DNA of 64,000 nt from Metaclostridioides mangenotii. GTDB taxonomy: Bacteria > Bacillota > Clostridia > Peptostreptococcales > Peptostreptococcaceae. The notes under the pieces are model-generated. The model saw only the letters and a list, made by a program, of their open reading frames with translations, had not been told where the DNA came from and did not search any database. Numbering within the stretch: the first letter of the stretch is position 1; each line of letters opens with the position of its first letter. A program made the position numbers and the translations under genes. Positions 34,189 to 43,478 of the stretch are shown here, one piece after another. Location: the NCBI RefSeq assembly GCF_017873185.1, contig NZ_JAGGJX010000001.1:1116001-1180000 (forward strand). The letters are read 5' to 3'.

Positions 34189-36168
34189 ATGTTGAGGTCT
34201 AGGTACGAAATAGTTAAAAATATTAACAAAGAGTTTTCATATAAAGACTGGGGTATCAAAGTAACAAATGGGACTATATATTTCGATAAGTATAGAGATA
34301 AACTAATTTTACAACTAAATGTTCAAAATATTTCAAGCAAAAATATAAAAGAAGTAAATTTAAATATTCGCTGTATTGATGAATCTGGAAGAACATTACC
34401 TGAAGAAGTAAAATATTCATATAGTTTTATCAATATAAAACCTGGAAATTCATTTGGTGAGGACGACTCTATTCCTCTTAAAAGTAAAAAAGTGAAAAAT
34501 ATTGAAATATCTCTGGAAAAAATAGAGTTTGATGATTTAAGCTTCATTAAGTATTCAAATAATAAAGCAATAGAATTTGATACCTACTCTAATACATGGA
34601 ATGAGACTAATACAGAAAAAATTGGCGATTTAAATTTTTCACTAAATCAACCAAATAAATATGCAGATTCTAATGTTGAAAACAACGCTTCTGTTAATAC
34701 TTATAACGCTAAAAATAAGTCTACAAATACTAAAAAAAAATACAACAATCAAATTAAAACTGAGCATATTGAATCTAAAGACAATTATGATCCATATAAA
34801 CAAAACAATATGAAAAACAAATCTAAAAACCTAAGTAAAGATCAACAGGATGCACAAAAAGTTTTGGCATCAGAAAAAAGAAAAACAGACAAAATAAGAA
34901 AATCTGGCTTGAGCACTAAAGAAAAAATCAAACTTGCAAAAAATAAATACAAAATACCTAGGAAAAGCGATAATCCTCAAAGTGACAAAGAAACTAGCTC
35001 TAATGATAATCAAAAAAAGTTTAGTGCTCTAGGAATTGTAATTGCTATTATTTTCTTCTTGATATCTATATTTGATTTTGGTTCTGGATCTGGTTCTGAA
35101 GACAGTTTAACTACACATGAAGATTACTATTACAGTATGGATAGTATGGTTGAATCCTTAAATTCTGATTACAATGATGTTAAGCAGATAGTTACTTCTA
35201 AGTATGATTTTACAAACTCTGATTCATATTTAACTCAGGTTGTATACATGCTTAAGAATGATGGGACTGTCGTATATACAATTTCTGATGAAAACGATGA
35301 GTATGTTTTCAATGATATTTTAGATTGGAATAATATTAAATCTATATCATCAAAGTCATCTCATATAGTTGGTCTTACAAATGACGGTACTGCTGTAGCA
35401 TCTGGATACAACAATTACTCTGAATGCGATCTCTACGACTGGAATAACTTAGTTGATGTTAAGGCTGGAGATGGTAATACAATCGGTTTAAAAAGCGATG
35501 GTACGGTTTTAATGGCTGGTAGACTTCTCGATGAAGATAATTATGTAAATTACCACTACAATAAAAAAGATTGGGTCGATATATCAAGCATATATACCCT
35601 AGCAGACTCTGTTTTTGGGCTAAAGAAGGATGGAACAGTTGTATCAGCTGGTGAAAATTTTGATTATATTGATGTGTCAGGGTGGACCGATATAGAGAAA
35701 CTCTACACTGATAGCGACTACGGTATCATAGGTCTTAAAAAAGATAAAACGTTGGTATCACAAGGGCATGATATATACAATGAAAATAGTATCTCTGATT
35801 GGAGCGATATTGCAGATGTTTATTCAACAGAGACATCAATAGTAGCTACCAAATCAGATGGAACGGTATTAATAAAAGGTTTCACTCTTCCTTATGATGA
35901 TGATATAGATATTTGGTCTGATATAAAAAAAACGGCAACTGGAAAAATTGACCCTGAATATGCTTCAGATAATGTAATGGGATACCAATATGTAATTGGA
36001 GTTAAACAAGATGGTTCAGTTTCAACAGCTTCATATTTAGAAGATAAATCGCTATTTTCAGATTTAGAAAATTGGCATAATATTACAGATATTTATTTAC
36101 TGGATGGTTGTGTTGTCGGATTAAATTCAGAGGGAAATGTATTTGCACAAAATCTTATGATATATTAA
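34189..36168 (+). CDS. Membrane-anchored protein with extracellular RCC1-like repeats
   Basis: Function unknown. The 659-aa protein has an N-terminal beta-rich domain (about 15-112) resembling FxLYD-type domains, with runs such as LILQLNVQNISSKNIKEVNL. A long polar, Lys/Asn/Ser-rich linker (about 150-280) follows, then one membrane helix (about 281-300, LGIVIAIIFFLISIFDF) and a C-terminal propeller-like region. That region has at least seven repeats of the form GLKSDGTVLMAG...DWSDI, the bacterial RCC1-like pattern. No signal peptide, so the N-domain should be cytoplasmic and the repeats outside. Flanked by its own terminator and a relic copy. Confidence 0.75.
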   Translation: MLRSRYEIVKNINKEFSYKDWGIKVTNGTIYFDKYRDKLILQLNVQNISSKNIKEVNLNIRCIDESGRTLPEEVKYSYSFINIKPGNSFGEDDSIPLKSKKVKNIEISLEKIEFDDLSFIKYSNNKAIEFDTYSNTWNETNTEKIGDLNFSLNQPNKYADSNVENNASVNTYNAKNKSTNTKKKYNNQIKTEHIESKDNYDPYKQNNMKNKSKNLSKDQQDAQKVLASEKRKTDKIRKSGLSTKEKIKLAKNKYKIPRKSDNPQSDKETSSNDNQKKFSALGIVIAIIFFLISIFDFGSGSGSEDSLTTHEDYYYSMDSMVESLNSDYNDVKQIVTSKYDFTNSDSYLTQVVYMLKNDGTVVYTISDENDEYVFNDILDWNNIKSISSKSSHIVGLTNDGTAVASGYNNYSECDLYDWNNLVDVKAGDGNTIGLKSDGTVLMAGRLLDEDNYVNYHYNKKDWVDISSIYTLADSVFGLKKDGTVVSAGENFDYIDVSGWTDIEKLYTDSDYGIIGLKKDKTLVSQGHDIYNENSISDWSDIADVYSTETSIVATKSDGTVLIKGFTLPYDDDIDIWSDIKKTATGKIDPEYASDNVMGYQYVIGVKQDGSVSTASYLEDKSLFSDLENWHNITDIYLLDGCVVGLNSEGNVFAQNLMIY

Positions 36169-36192
36169 TAAGATATAAACTAATTAAAATGT

Positions 36193-36230
36193 AAAAAGTC
36201 GGGAAACTTAATATTTCCCGACTTTTTATA
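36193..36230 (+). terminator. Terminator after the RCC1-like gene
   Basis: 14-bp perfect stem (36193-36206 with 36214-36227) containing AGTCGGGAAA, followed by a short T-rich tail; close in sequence to the terminator at 33854-33890. Confidence 0.88.
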
Positions 36231-36271
36231 TTTGCTTTTTTCGCTTCTCGATTTTTACCTTTCGGCCTTTA

Positions 36272-36382
36272 CCACAAAGATATTGAACTAACAAAAGTCA
36301 TCGACTTGTTGAATTAGCGACAATCAATTTCGTGCCGATAAAATTCCCTTGGATTGAACTCAACAATCGATGGCTTTTGTGG
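36272..36382. repeat. Compound inverted/direct repeat between convergent genes
   Basis: CCACAAA (36272-36278) faces TTTGTGG (36376-36382). Inside, CAAAAGTCATCGACTTGTTG (from 36292) matches, with few differences, the reverse complement of 36361-36379. ATTGAACT also repeats directly. It lies 17 nt from the ileS stop. It may be a degenerate miniature element or a shared terminator structure. Confidence 0.45.
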
Positions 36383-36399
36383 CAATTAATTTGTGTAAA

Positions 36400-39300
36400 C
36401 TACTTTTTAGTAACCTTTATTCCAGTCATATGGTCATTAAGATTTTGCTTCTCAAGTGACTCATCTTCTACTCTATTTAATTCTAAAGCAAGAGTTTCTG
36501 ACTTGATGTAATCTTCAAAGTTTTCAACAGCTTTTGCTATCTCCTCATCAGCACAGTAGTCAACAGTTATGTTGTCAAGAACCTCAAAGTCATTTGATTT
36601 TCTTAATTGCTGTACCTTAGATACAAACTCTCTTGCAAATCCTTCGTTCTTCAACTCATCTGTTATCTTAGTATCTAATATAACGAATAAGTTATTTTCA
36701 AGAACTACATTGAATCCTTCTTTTGCAGTTATGTTAGTAAGAACTGCTTCTTTTCCGAATTCAAAATCTTCACCATCTAGGTTTGCTGTTAACGTCTCGC
36801 CATTGTCAAGTTTTGATACAACTTCATGTCCGTCAAGCCCGTTTAATACCTTAGTGAAAGCACCTATTCTACTTCCAAGTACTGGACCAACTTCCTTAAA
36901 GTTCGGCTTTAAGCTAAAGTTCATAAACTCTCCAAGATCTTTTTCGAATACTACTTCTTTAACATTAAGCTCTTCTTCTATAAGCTCAACTAAATCGCCT
37001 ATTAAAGTTTCGTATTTTCCATCAACTAGTACTTTTTGAAGTGGTTGACGAACTTTTATTCTTTCAGATTCTCTTGAAGCTCTACCAAGTGTAACAAGAT
37101 CTTTTGCTAAATCCATTTTTTCTTCTAGTTTAGCATCTAATAGACTTTCATCAGCTTTTGGGTAGCTTGATAGATGAACTGATTCTTCTCCAGTTAAGTT
37201 TCTGTATAGCTCTTCTGACATAAATGGTGCAAAAGGAGCTATCATTTTACTTATTCCTGTTAACAACTCGTAAGTTGTGTTGTAAACAGCTTTTTTATCT
37301 GCTGTAAGCTCAGTAGCCCAGAATCTTCTTCTAGATCTTCTGATATACCAGTTAGATAAATCATCGTTTATAAAGTCTAACATCATTCTCAGTACTTTAT
37401 TTAATTCAAATATATCTAGATCTTTTTCTACTTGCTTTAATAAGTTGTTGAACTTAGATAGAATCCATCTGTCTAACTCTGGTCTATCTTTGTATTCAAC
37501 GAAGAATTCACTAGGATCTACTTCATCCATATTTGCATATAGAGTGAAGAAATTGTACACATTCTTCATTGTTCCTGTAAATTTACTTTGGATCTCTTTT
37601 AATCCTTCTTTATCGAATTTAGTTGGTGTCCATGGTGGAGATACATAAAGTAAGTAAAATCTTACAGCATCTGCTCCGTACTCTTCAAATAACTGCATTG
37701 GATCAACTGTATTTCCTCTAGACTTACTCATCTTCTTACCATCTTTGTCTAGCACTAGATCAGGAACAAGAACTCTCTTGTAAGGTGCTTTACCCATCAC
37801 AAATGTAGATATAGCTATAAGTGAGTAGAACCAACCTCTAGTTTGATCTATTCCTTCAGATATAAAGTCTGCTGGGAATAATTCTTCAAATCTTTCTTTA
37901 TTTTCAAATGGGTAGTGATGTTGTGCAAAAGGCATTGAACCACTATCAAACCAACAGTCTATTACGTCAGATACTCTAGTCATTGATCCCCCACACTTAT
38001 CACATTTTAAATGTATATCATCTACATATGGTCTGTGAAGTTCTATAGTCTTTGGATCTACTTCTTCTATAGCTTTTTGAGCAAGTTCAGCTCTTGATCC
38101 AACTGATTCTATATGTCCACAATCACATCTCCAGATTGGGAATGGAGTTCCCCAATATCTACTTCTAGATATCGCCCAGTCATTAAGATTTTCTAACCAG
38201 TTACCAAATCTCTTTTCTCCAACGAAAGCTGGGTACCACTCTACTGTATTGTTGTTTTCTATTAATTGATCTTTAAGTTTTGTCATCTCTATATACCAGC
38301 TTGGTTTAGCGTAGTATAGTAGTGGAGTTTGACATCTCCAACAGTGTGGATAGTTGTGTTCAACTTTCTCTTTACTGTGTAGTTTGTTTTCTTTAGCTAG
38401 CCATTTGATTATTTCAACGTCTAGCCCTTCCTCCATTACGAATTTACCTTCCCATGGAGTTGTTGTAAATTTACCTGTTTCATCAACTGGTTGTAAAATT
38501 GGCAACCCGTACTTTCTACCTATATTGTAGTCATCTTCACCAAAAGCTGGAGCTGTATGAACTATACCAGTACCATCTTCTGTTGTAACGTAGTCGCCTA
38601 ATGTTACAAAGAAAGCTTTCTTATCTGCTTCTACAAAAGGCATTAATTGTTCGTACTCGATATACTCTAAATCTTTTCCTTTTAATGTCTCTAAAACTTC
38701 GTAATCTTCACCTAATACTTTATCCGCTAAAGCTTTAGCAACATAGTATACCTCTTCACCTTTTTTAGCTTTTATATAGTCAACATCTGGATTAACTGTT
38801 AAAGCTACATTTGATGGAAGTGTCCAAGGAGTTGTCGTCCATGCTAAGAAGTACTCGTTGTCAGCACCTTTTCTTTTAAACTTAGCTACTAAAGTATTAT
38901 TTTTTATTTCTTTATACCCTTGAGCTACCTCATGAGATGCAAGACCTGTTCCACATCTTGGGCAGTAAGGAAGTATTTTGTGTCCTTCGTAGATATAACC
39001 TTCCTTATTGAATTTATCAAGTATCCACCATACTGATTCTATATAGTCATTGTCAAGTGTTATATAAGGATCGTCTAAATCAACTTCATAAGCCATTCTA
39101 TCAGTCATTTTTCTCCATTGCTTTTCAAAAGAGAAAACCGATTCTCTACATTTTTTGTTGAATTCAGCTATACCGTACTCTTCTATTTGTTGTTTACTAG
39201 TTAATCCCAATTGCTTCTCAACTTGAATCTCAACTGGTAAACCGTGAGTATCCCATCCAGCTTTTCTCTTTACTTGGTAACCACTCATTGTTTTGTATCT

Positions 39301-39510
39301 ACACATTGAGTCTTTTAAAGTTCTAGATAGCACGTGGTGAACACCAGGATTTCCATTTGCAGTTGGCGGTCCTTCGTAAAATACATAACTTGGATCATTT
39401 TCACCTTTTTCTATAGTTTTATCAAGTAACTTTATGTTTTGCCAATAGTCAAATACATTCTCTTCAGCTTGACTTACTGTTCCGTCAAATAGTTGCTTAA
39501 ATTTTGCCAT
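36400..39510 (-). CDS. ileS: Isoleucyl-tRNA synthetase, type 2 (eukaryote-like)
   Basis: Charges tRNA-Ile with editing of mischarged valine. Start taken at ATG 39510 (MAKFKQLFDG), with GGGTGA upstream. About 1036 aa. The HIGH-region reads NGNPGVHHVLSRTLKD, the GxHH form typical of the IleRS2 clade that tends to resist mupirocin. The editing domain has TTPWTLPSN, zinc-type cysteines lie in PYCPRCGTG, and KDGKKMSKSRGN is the KMSKS loop. A long C-terminal tRNA-binding part follows. Controlled by the Ile T-box upstream. Drug resistance is inference from the clade. Confidence 0.95.
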   Translation of the reverse strand: MAKFKQLFDGTVSQAEENVFDYWQNIKLLDKTIEKGENDPSYVFYEGPPTANGNPGVHHVLSRTLKDSMCRYKTMSGYQVKRKAGWDTHGLPVEIQVEKQLGLTSKQQIEEYGIAEFNKKCRESVFSFEKQWRKMTDRMAYEVDLDDPYITLDNDYIESVWWILDKFNKEGYIYEGHKILPYCPRCGTGLASHEVAQGYKEIKNNTLVAKFKRKGADNEYFLAWTTTPWTLPSNVALTVNPDVDYIKAKKGEEVYYVAKALADKVLGEDYEVLETLKGKDLEYIEYEQLMPFVEADKKAFFVTLGDYVTTEDGTGIVHTAPAFGEDDYNIGRKYGLPILQPVDETGKFTTTPWEGKFVMEEGLDVEIIKWLAKENKLHSKEKVEHNYPHCWRCQTPLLYYAKPSWYIEMTKLKDQLIENNNTVEWYPAFVGEKRFGNWLENLNDWAISRSRYWGTPFPIWRCDCGHIESVGSRAELAQKAIEEVDPKTIELHRPYVDDIHLKCDKCGGSMTRVSDVIDCWFDSGSMPFAQHHYPFENKERFEELFPADFISEGIDQTRGWFYSLIAISTFVMGKAPYKRVLVPDLVLDKDGKKMSKSRGNTVDPMQLFEEYGADAVRFYLLYVSPPWTPTKFDKEGLKEIQSKFTGTMKNVYNFFTLYANMDEVDPSEFFVEYKDRPELDRWILSKFNNLLKQVEKDLDIFELNKVLRMMLDFINDDLSNWYIRRSRRRFWATELTADKKAVYNTTYELLTGISKMIAPFAPFMSEELYRNLTGEESVHLSSYPKADESLLDAKLEEKMDLAKDLVTLGRASRESERIKVRQPLQKVLVDGKYETLIGDLVELIEEELNVKEVVFEKDLGEFMNFSLKPNFKEVGPVLGSRIGAFTKVLNGLDGHEVVSKLDNGETLTANLDGEDFEFGKEAVLTNITAKEGFNVVLENNLFVILDTKITDELKNEGFAREFVSKVQQLRKSNDFEVLDNITVDYCADEEIAKAVENFEDYIKSETLALELNRVEDESLEKQNLNDHMTGIKVTKK

Positions 39511-39559
39511 ATATATCACCCTTTCTAATGGTTTTCTAATTTTAATAATTTTGGGAACT

Positions 39560-39792
39560 AAAAAAACTCGTCGCCTTATAAAATATAAGGGACGAGTTGT
39601 GATCGCGTTACCACCCTAATTCTAGACAATAGTCTAGCACTCTGGTATCTTTAACGGAATTACCCGGCACAGCTTAGTAGAAATTTATCGTTCAGCCTGC
39701 AACTTAGGAGTGATATTCAACTTTATTAAACTTATTGGCTCTCAGCTAATCCAATTCTCTGTAAAATCTCTTAAAGTTTACTGTCTCCATCT
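39560..39792 (-). promoter_or_regulatory. T-box riboswitch, Ile specifier (AUC)
   Basis: T-box AGGGTGGTAACGCG at 39604-39617, terminator (7-bp ACTCGTC/GACGAGT plus inner CCTTATA stem, 39566-39597) and U-run at 39560-39566. In Stem I, helices GGAG/CTCC and AACTTTA/TAAAGTT bound a loop with AGTA on one side and GAATATCA (39711-39718) on the other, giving AUC at 39712-39714, an Ile codon matching ileS. Confidence 0.93.
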
Positions 39793-39827
39793 TAGTCATT
39801 ATTATCTATTAATGTGTATATTACGAA

Positions 39828-39856
39828 ATTATATATCAAATTGTTTGAATAGTCAA
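39828..39856 (-). promoter_or_regulatory. Promoter for the ileS T-box leader
   Basis: TTGACT (39851-39856), 17 bp, TATAAT (39828-39833) on the minus strand. Confidence 0.8.
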
Positions 39857-39892
39857 TACATTTTTTAAAATTCAAAAATTATCAGGCAATTA

Positions 39893-40501
39893 CTACAGTG
39901 TAGTAGCTGCTTCATCGTCTATATTTTTTGATTTTTTAAGCTTTATATCAACAGATAGAGGATCTGTATTTGATATTTTTTCAAGATCTTTTAAACTAGT
40001 ATTTTCATACTTATAAACTGCAGTTCCCTCAAAAACATTTCCACAATTATCATCTACATCGTAAAAAATTTCGTCTATACTTCTAGTTTCATCATCAAGA
40101 AGAGATTTGAATTTATTTCTAAAAATTTTAAATTCTTTTACTAGAGAGTCGTACTCTTTTCTTATTTCAACGACACGATTATTGGCTTGCTCTATAATCT
40201 GTCTAGATTTTAGATCCGCTTCTTCAACAATTATCTTAGCTTTCTTGTTTGCTGCACTGCAAGTATCTTCGGCAGTACTTTGAGCAGTTATTAAAGTTGC
40301 CTTTAAAGTCTCCTCAATATTTTCGTATTTGTTTATTTGATCTCTAAACAGATCAACTTTTTCTTTTAAGTTTCTGTTTTCATTAGTAAGTTGTTCATAA
40401 TCTTCTTTTACAATATCTAAAAATTCATCAACGTCTTCTTCTCTATAGCCTCTAAGTCCTTTTTTGAACTCTTTGTTCTCTATTTCCATTGGAGTTAACA
40501 T
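39893..40501 (-). CDS. divIVA: DivIVA cell-division/pole protein
   Basis: Coiled-coil protein that recognises curved membrane at poles and septa and organises division and chromosome anchoring. The 202-aa sequence opens MLTPMEIENKEFKKGLRGY, the DivIVA N-terminal signature, followed by EEDVDEFLDIV and long heptad-rich helices to about residue 140. The variable tail is acidic then basic. It closes the sepF-yggT-ylmH-divIVA string as in Bacillus, and ileS follows under separate control. Confidence 0.93.
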   Translation of the reverse strand: MLTPMEIENKEFKKGLRGYREEDVDEFLDIVKEDYEQLTNENRNLKEKVDLFRDQINKYENIEETLKATLITAQSTAEDTCSAANKKAKIIVEEADLKSRQIIEQANNRVVEIRKEYDSLVKEFKIFRNKFKSLLDDETRSIDEIFYDVDDNCGNVFEGTAVYKYENTSLKDLEKISNTDPLSVDIKLKKSKNIDDEAATTL

Positions 40502-40531
40502 CGATTTTCCTCCCTGCTACAATAATTATTA

Positions 40532-41317
40532 CTAAACAAGTAACCTCGCTTTTAATTTGAGGCGCCCCTTTTTTGTTAGTTCACCTATATCTTCTATCTC
40601 AACCCTGCCTTTTCCTCTAACAGAAATCAAATCTCCGCTTTTTATTGACTTCGATTTAGAGGAAATGCTCTCAAAGTTTACATGAACTTTATTTGCACTT
40701 ATATATTTTAGACTGTCCTGCCTAGATATATCATACACCGCACTTATAACACAGTCCAGCCTATCCGCTTGAACAGTCATACTCTTTTCTTTATATTTAT
40801 GGTCAGACATGATAAGATCATCCCTTGAAATCTCCGTTACCTTTACAGTATTTCTAGAGACTTTTTCTAAATTCATGATCACAAAATCACAAATATCCTT
40901 GTCGACTACCACCTGACAAAATTCATCATGTATAATTATATCCCCTATTTTTTCTCTTTTGATACCTAGATTTAAAATTGCACCCAAATAATCCTTATGC
41001 GAAATACTCTTAAATTTAAAGTTACCTTCTACTTGTAAAAATCTAATTCCTGCTTCTACATCGTCACTTTCCATATAGTAGGGATAGATTGATACTACGC
41101 TTCTCTCGGCTTCATTGAATCCGCCATCAATACCGTATTTTATATCAGTATACGAATTTAAAATCGAAGTGGCATTTGTTACTTCAAATGGGTTCATAAA
41201 TTCAGTAAACCTTACATCGTAGTTTTTCATACAGCCGTTTGCCTTATCAATAACTTTAAACATTTTGTTTTTTAAATCTATATCTCTTATATGATTAGTT
41301 AATGTTAGTTTGTCCAT
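40532..41317 (-). CDS. ylmH: YlmH/S4-domain RNA-binding protein
   Basis: RNA-binding protein of the division cluster; YlmH in Bacillus has been tied to ribosome-associated quality control, which makes its presence with rqcH in this window notable. The 261-aa protein has an N-terminal alpha/beta part (GGFNEAERSVVSIYP, LGAILNLGIKREKIGDI) and a C-terminal S4 domain (about 183-240: ADRLDCVISAVYDISRQ and ISVRGKGRVEI). It is 6 nt from yggT. Confidence 0.9.
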   Translation of the reverse strand: MDKLTLTNHIRDIDLKNKMFKVIDKANGCMKNYDVRFTEFMNPFEVTNATSILNSYTDIKYGIDGGFNEAERSVVSIYPYYMESDDVEAGIRFLQVEGNFKFKSISHKDYLGAILNLGIKREKIGDIIIHDEFCQVVVDKDICDFVIMNLEKVSRNTVKVTEISRDDLIMSDHKYKEKSMTVQADRLDCVISAVYDISRQDSLKYISANKVHVNFESISSKSKSIKSGDLISVRGKGRVEIEDIGELTKKGRLKLKARLLV

Positions 41318-41323
41318 AGCTTT

Positions 41324-41596
41324 TTAACTAAAAATAGATATTATTATTCTTTCTATAGCAATCAACACTAATATCGCAATCATAGGAGAAAAATCTATAG
41401 GCCCATTTGTGTATCTATACATTAAAGATCTTATTGGATTTTCTATCGGGTAAGTCAAAGTATCTAAAAAATCGTAGATTTTACTTTGTCTTCCACCCGG
41501 AAACCAAGTCATTAAGCTTTTAATAACTATAGCCCAAGTCAAGACTTGCAATAGCTTTAATAAGATATTTAAGATAGTAAACTGTAAACTTCCCAT
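41324..41596 (-). CDS. yggT: YggT/YlmG-family small membrane protein
   Basis: 90-aa protein with two hydrophobic hairpins (about 8-28 and 68-88) around the conserved SLMTWFPGGRQSKIYDFL and YPIENPIRSLM stretch that defines the family. It is linked to membrane organisation or division by its constant position between sepF and ylmH; the biochemical role is not established. Confidence 0.9.
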   Translation of the reverse strand: MGSLQFTILNILLKLLQVLTWAIVIKSLMTWFPGGRQSKIYDFLDTLTYPIENPIRSLMYRYTNGPIDFSPMIAILVLIAIERIIISIFS

Positions 41597-41613
41597 GTTT
41601 CAACCACCTTTTA

Positions 41614-42072
41614 TTATTTATTTTGCCAAGGGAAAAACGCTTTGCTCTCTAACTCTTTTTTCATATTAGCGTCTATATCTACGTTGTTTGGAGCTAATAT
41701 AAATATAGATTTAGAAACCTTTTGTATACTTCCATCTAATACATATACAGCTCCGTTCATAAAGTTAAATATAGATTTACGAACTTCTGTACTCGCTAAA
41801 CCTTCAAGGTTAACTATAACAGCCCTTCTTTGTTTTAAATGATCAGCTATTGTAGCAGCATCATCGTAAACTTTTGGTTCAACAATTACAACCTTCATTT
41901 GATTTGCTGTATGTAGATTAACTATTTTGCTTCCCTTAGAAGCGTTAAATGCGTTGTTTAAATCCTCTTCCCCAAGAACAGATTCTACGCTTTCTTCGTA
42001 TTCTTCTTCTACGAACTCTTCATCTTCCTCAACTATCCAATTTTTAAATTTTGATATTATTCCGTCTCCCAC
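41614..42072 (-). CDS. sepF: Cell division protein SepF
   Basis: Membrane anchor and bundling factor for FtsZ. The 152-aa protein has an N-terminal amphipathic helix (GIISKFKNWIV), an acidic linker rich in Glu (about 16-34) and a C-terminal SepF core (about 58-140) with VIVNLEGL and the FMNGAVYVLDGSIQKVS motif. It lies between yggS and yggT, as in Bacillus and other Gram-positives. Confidence 0.93.
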   Translation of the reverse strand: MGDGIISKFKNWIVEEDEEFVEEEYEESVESVLGEEDLNNAFNASKGSKIVNLHTANQMKVVIVEPKVYDDAATIADHLKQRRAVIVNLEGLASTEVRKSIFNFMNGAVYVLDGSIQKVSKSIFILAPNNVDIDANMKKELESKAFFPWQNK

Positions 42073-42126
42073 TGTTACGACCTCCTTAGTTAATATAATT
42101 CATATTTTTACCTATTTTATACTATT

Positions 42127-42834
42127 TTACTTATTTATACTATAATCTCTTTTTCCAAATATCGAAGTTCCTACTCTTACAATAGTAGCTCCTTCTTCAA
42201 TAGCTATTTTATAGTCATGACTCATCCCCATAGACAAAACATCCATATCGACATTTGGTATATTCAGATCTTTTATCTCGTTTGATAGTTCTTTAAGACC
42301 TTTAAATACGCTCCTTACTTCAATTTCATCTTCAGTAAATGGCGCCATGGTCATCATGCCTTCAATTTTGATATTTTTAAAGTTATTTGAAACTTCCTTT
42401 ACAAAATCTACCACATCTTCTACATATATACCGTGTTTGGATTCTTCTTTAGAAATATTAACCTGAACTAAGCATTTGATAGTCCTGTCTACTTTTTCAG
42501 CCTGCTTTTGAATTTCTTTAGCTAGAGAAATCCTGTCCAAAGAATGTATCATATGCACTTTATCGATTATATACTTAACTTTATTTGTCTGTAAAGAACC
42601 TATTAGATGCCACTTTACTTTGTCACCTATAATGTCGTACTTTCTAACTAGCTCTTGCGGTTTATTTTCACCAACTTCTGTAACCCCATTTGCCATAGCT
42701 TCTTGTATAGCATCGGTTTCAACAGTTTTTGTAACGGCTAACAGAGTAACTCCATTTTCAGACCTATCTGCTTTATTGGCAGCTTCTTTAATAGACTTTC
42801 TAATTTCAAACAAATTATCTTTAATAGACTCCAT
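42127..42834 (-). CDS. yggS: YggS-family PLP homeostasis protein
   Basis: Single-domain PLP-binding protein that buffers pyridoxal phosphate. The 235-aa barrel carries the PLP lysine in LLAVTKTVE near residue 34, GENKPQELVRKY, WHLIGSLQTNK and the phosphate-binding MGMSHDYKIAIEEGAT region. It is the B. subtilis ylmE equivalent, just upstream of sepF in the same transcript. Confidence 0.94.
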   Translation of the reverse strand: MESIKDNLFEIRKSIKEAANKADRSENGVTLLAVTKTVETDAIQEAMANGVTEVGENKPQELVRKYDIIGDKVKWHLIGSLQTNKVKYIIDKVHMIHSLDRISLAKEIQKQAEKVDRTIKCLVQVNISKEESKHGIYVEDVVDFVKEVSNNFKNIKIEGMMTMAPFTEDEIEVRSVFKGLKELSNEIKDLNIPNVDMDVLSMGMSHDYKIAIEEGATIVRVGTSIFGKRDYSINK

Positions 42835-42842
42835 TTTACCAC

Positions 42843-43478
42843 CTACTTTATTCTTATATTTGTGTTTATGCTATTAGGTTTTAAAATGATCCTATTGTGC
42901 AAACTTACTGTATCTATCTTTTCTTTTTCGTTTTTATAGTAGTCTACGTAAACGTAATCTTCATCATCATGAATAATATTCTCTAGATATTTAAATTTTG
43001 CACGATGGTATTCTTCCTCTACAACAAACACACCTTGCTTATTATTTTTAATTTCAACTGAAGTCTTAGGTATTCTAAAACAGTCTATATGCTTATATAT
43101 TATATCAAATTCTTGCTCTCTTGTACTGTAATTTACAACATTTTCGTCATTTATTTTTAATCTAAGCAAGTTTTTTCCACTATTATGATAAATTTTGTAT
43201 ACAATTGCATCAATATCGACCTCATTATACTTTATTTCTACTCTTTGACCTTCTTCATACGTCTTTACACTATTGTCATCTAGATACGTCGTTAAAAAAG
43301 TTTTTTCGCTGTTTAAATCTTTTTCTATCATTCCTCTAACGGTGTTTTTCAAATCGTATTCTTTAGCTTCAACTGTCAAAAGATCCACATTTTTACCGAT
43401 CAAAGCTATTACTGCATTAAAAAATAAGTATAAAATTAACCCTAAAATTAAAAGCTTAGATTTGTTGATTTTTCTCAA
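42843..43478 (-). CDS. HlyD-like secretion-adaptor domain protein, membrane-anchored
   Basis: Unknown role at the head of the division cluster. I start at TTG 43478 (MRKINKSKLLILGL), because GGGGGAGA lies 5 nt upstream; an earlier in-frame ATG would place that site within the gene. About 211 aa: a short basic start, one membrane helix (about 7-29) and an extracytoplasmic beta-rich domain with the GQRVEIKY and LRLKINDENV stretches of HlyD-like adaptors. Similar small HlyD-like genes precede yggS in other Clostridia. No ABC partner is nearby. Confidence 0.75.
   Translation of the reverse strand: MRKINKSKLLILGLILYLFFNAVIALIGKNVDLLTVEAKEYDLKNTVRGMIEKDLNSEKTFLTTYLDDNSVKTYEEGQRVEIKYNEVDIDAIVYKIYHNSGKNLLRLKINDENVVNYSTREQEFDIIYKHIDCFRIPKTSVEIKNNKQGVFVVEEEYHRAKFKYLENIIHDDEDYVYVDYYKNEKEKIDTVSLHNRIILKPNSINTNIRIK

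Noticed and set aside
34689-35020. The polar linker of the RCC1-like protein as a separate gene boundary or frameshift
   Set aside because: The frame is continuous and codon use is even; a Lys/Asn/Ser linker before a membrane helix is a normal architecture.
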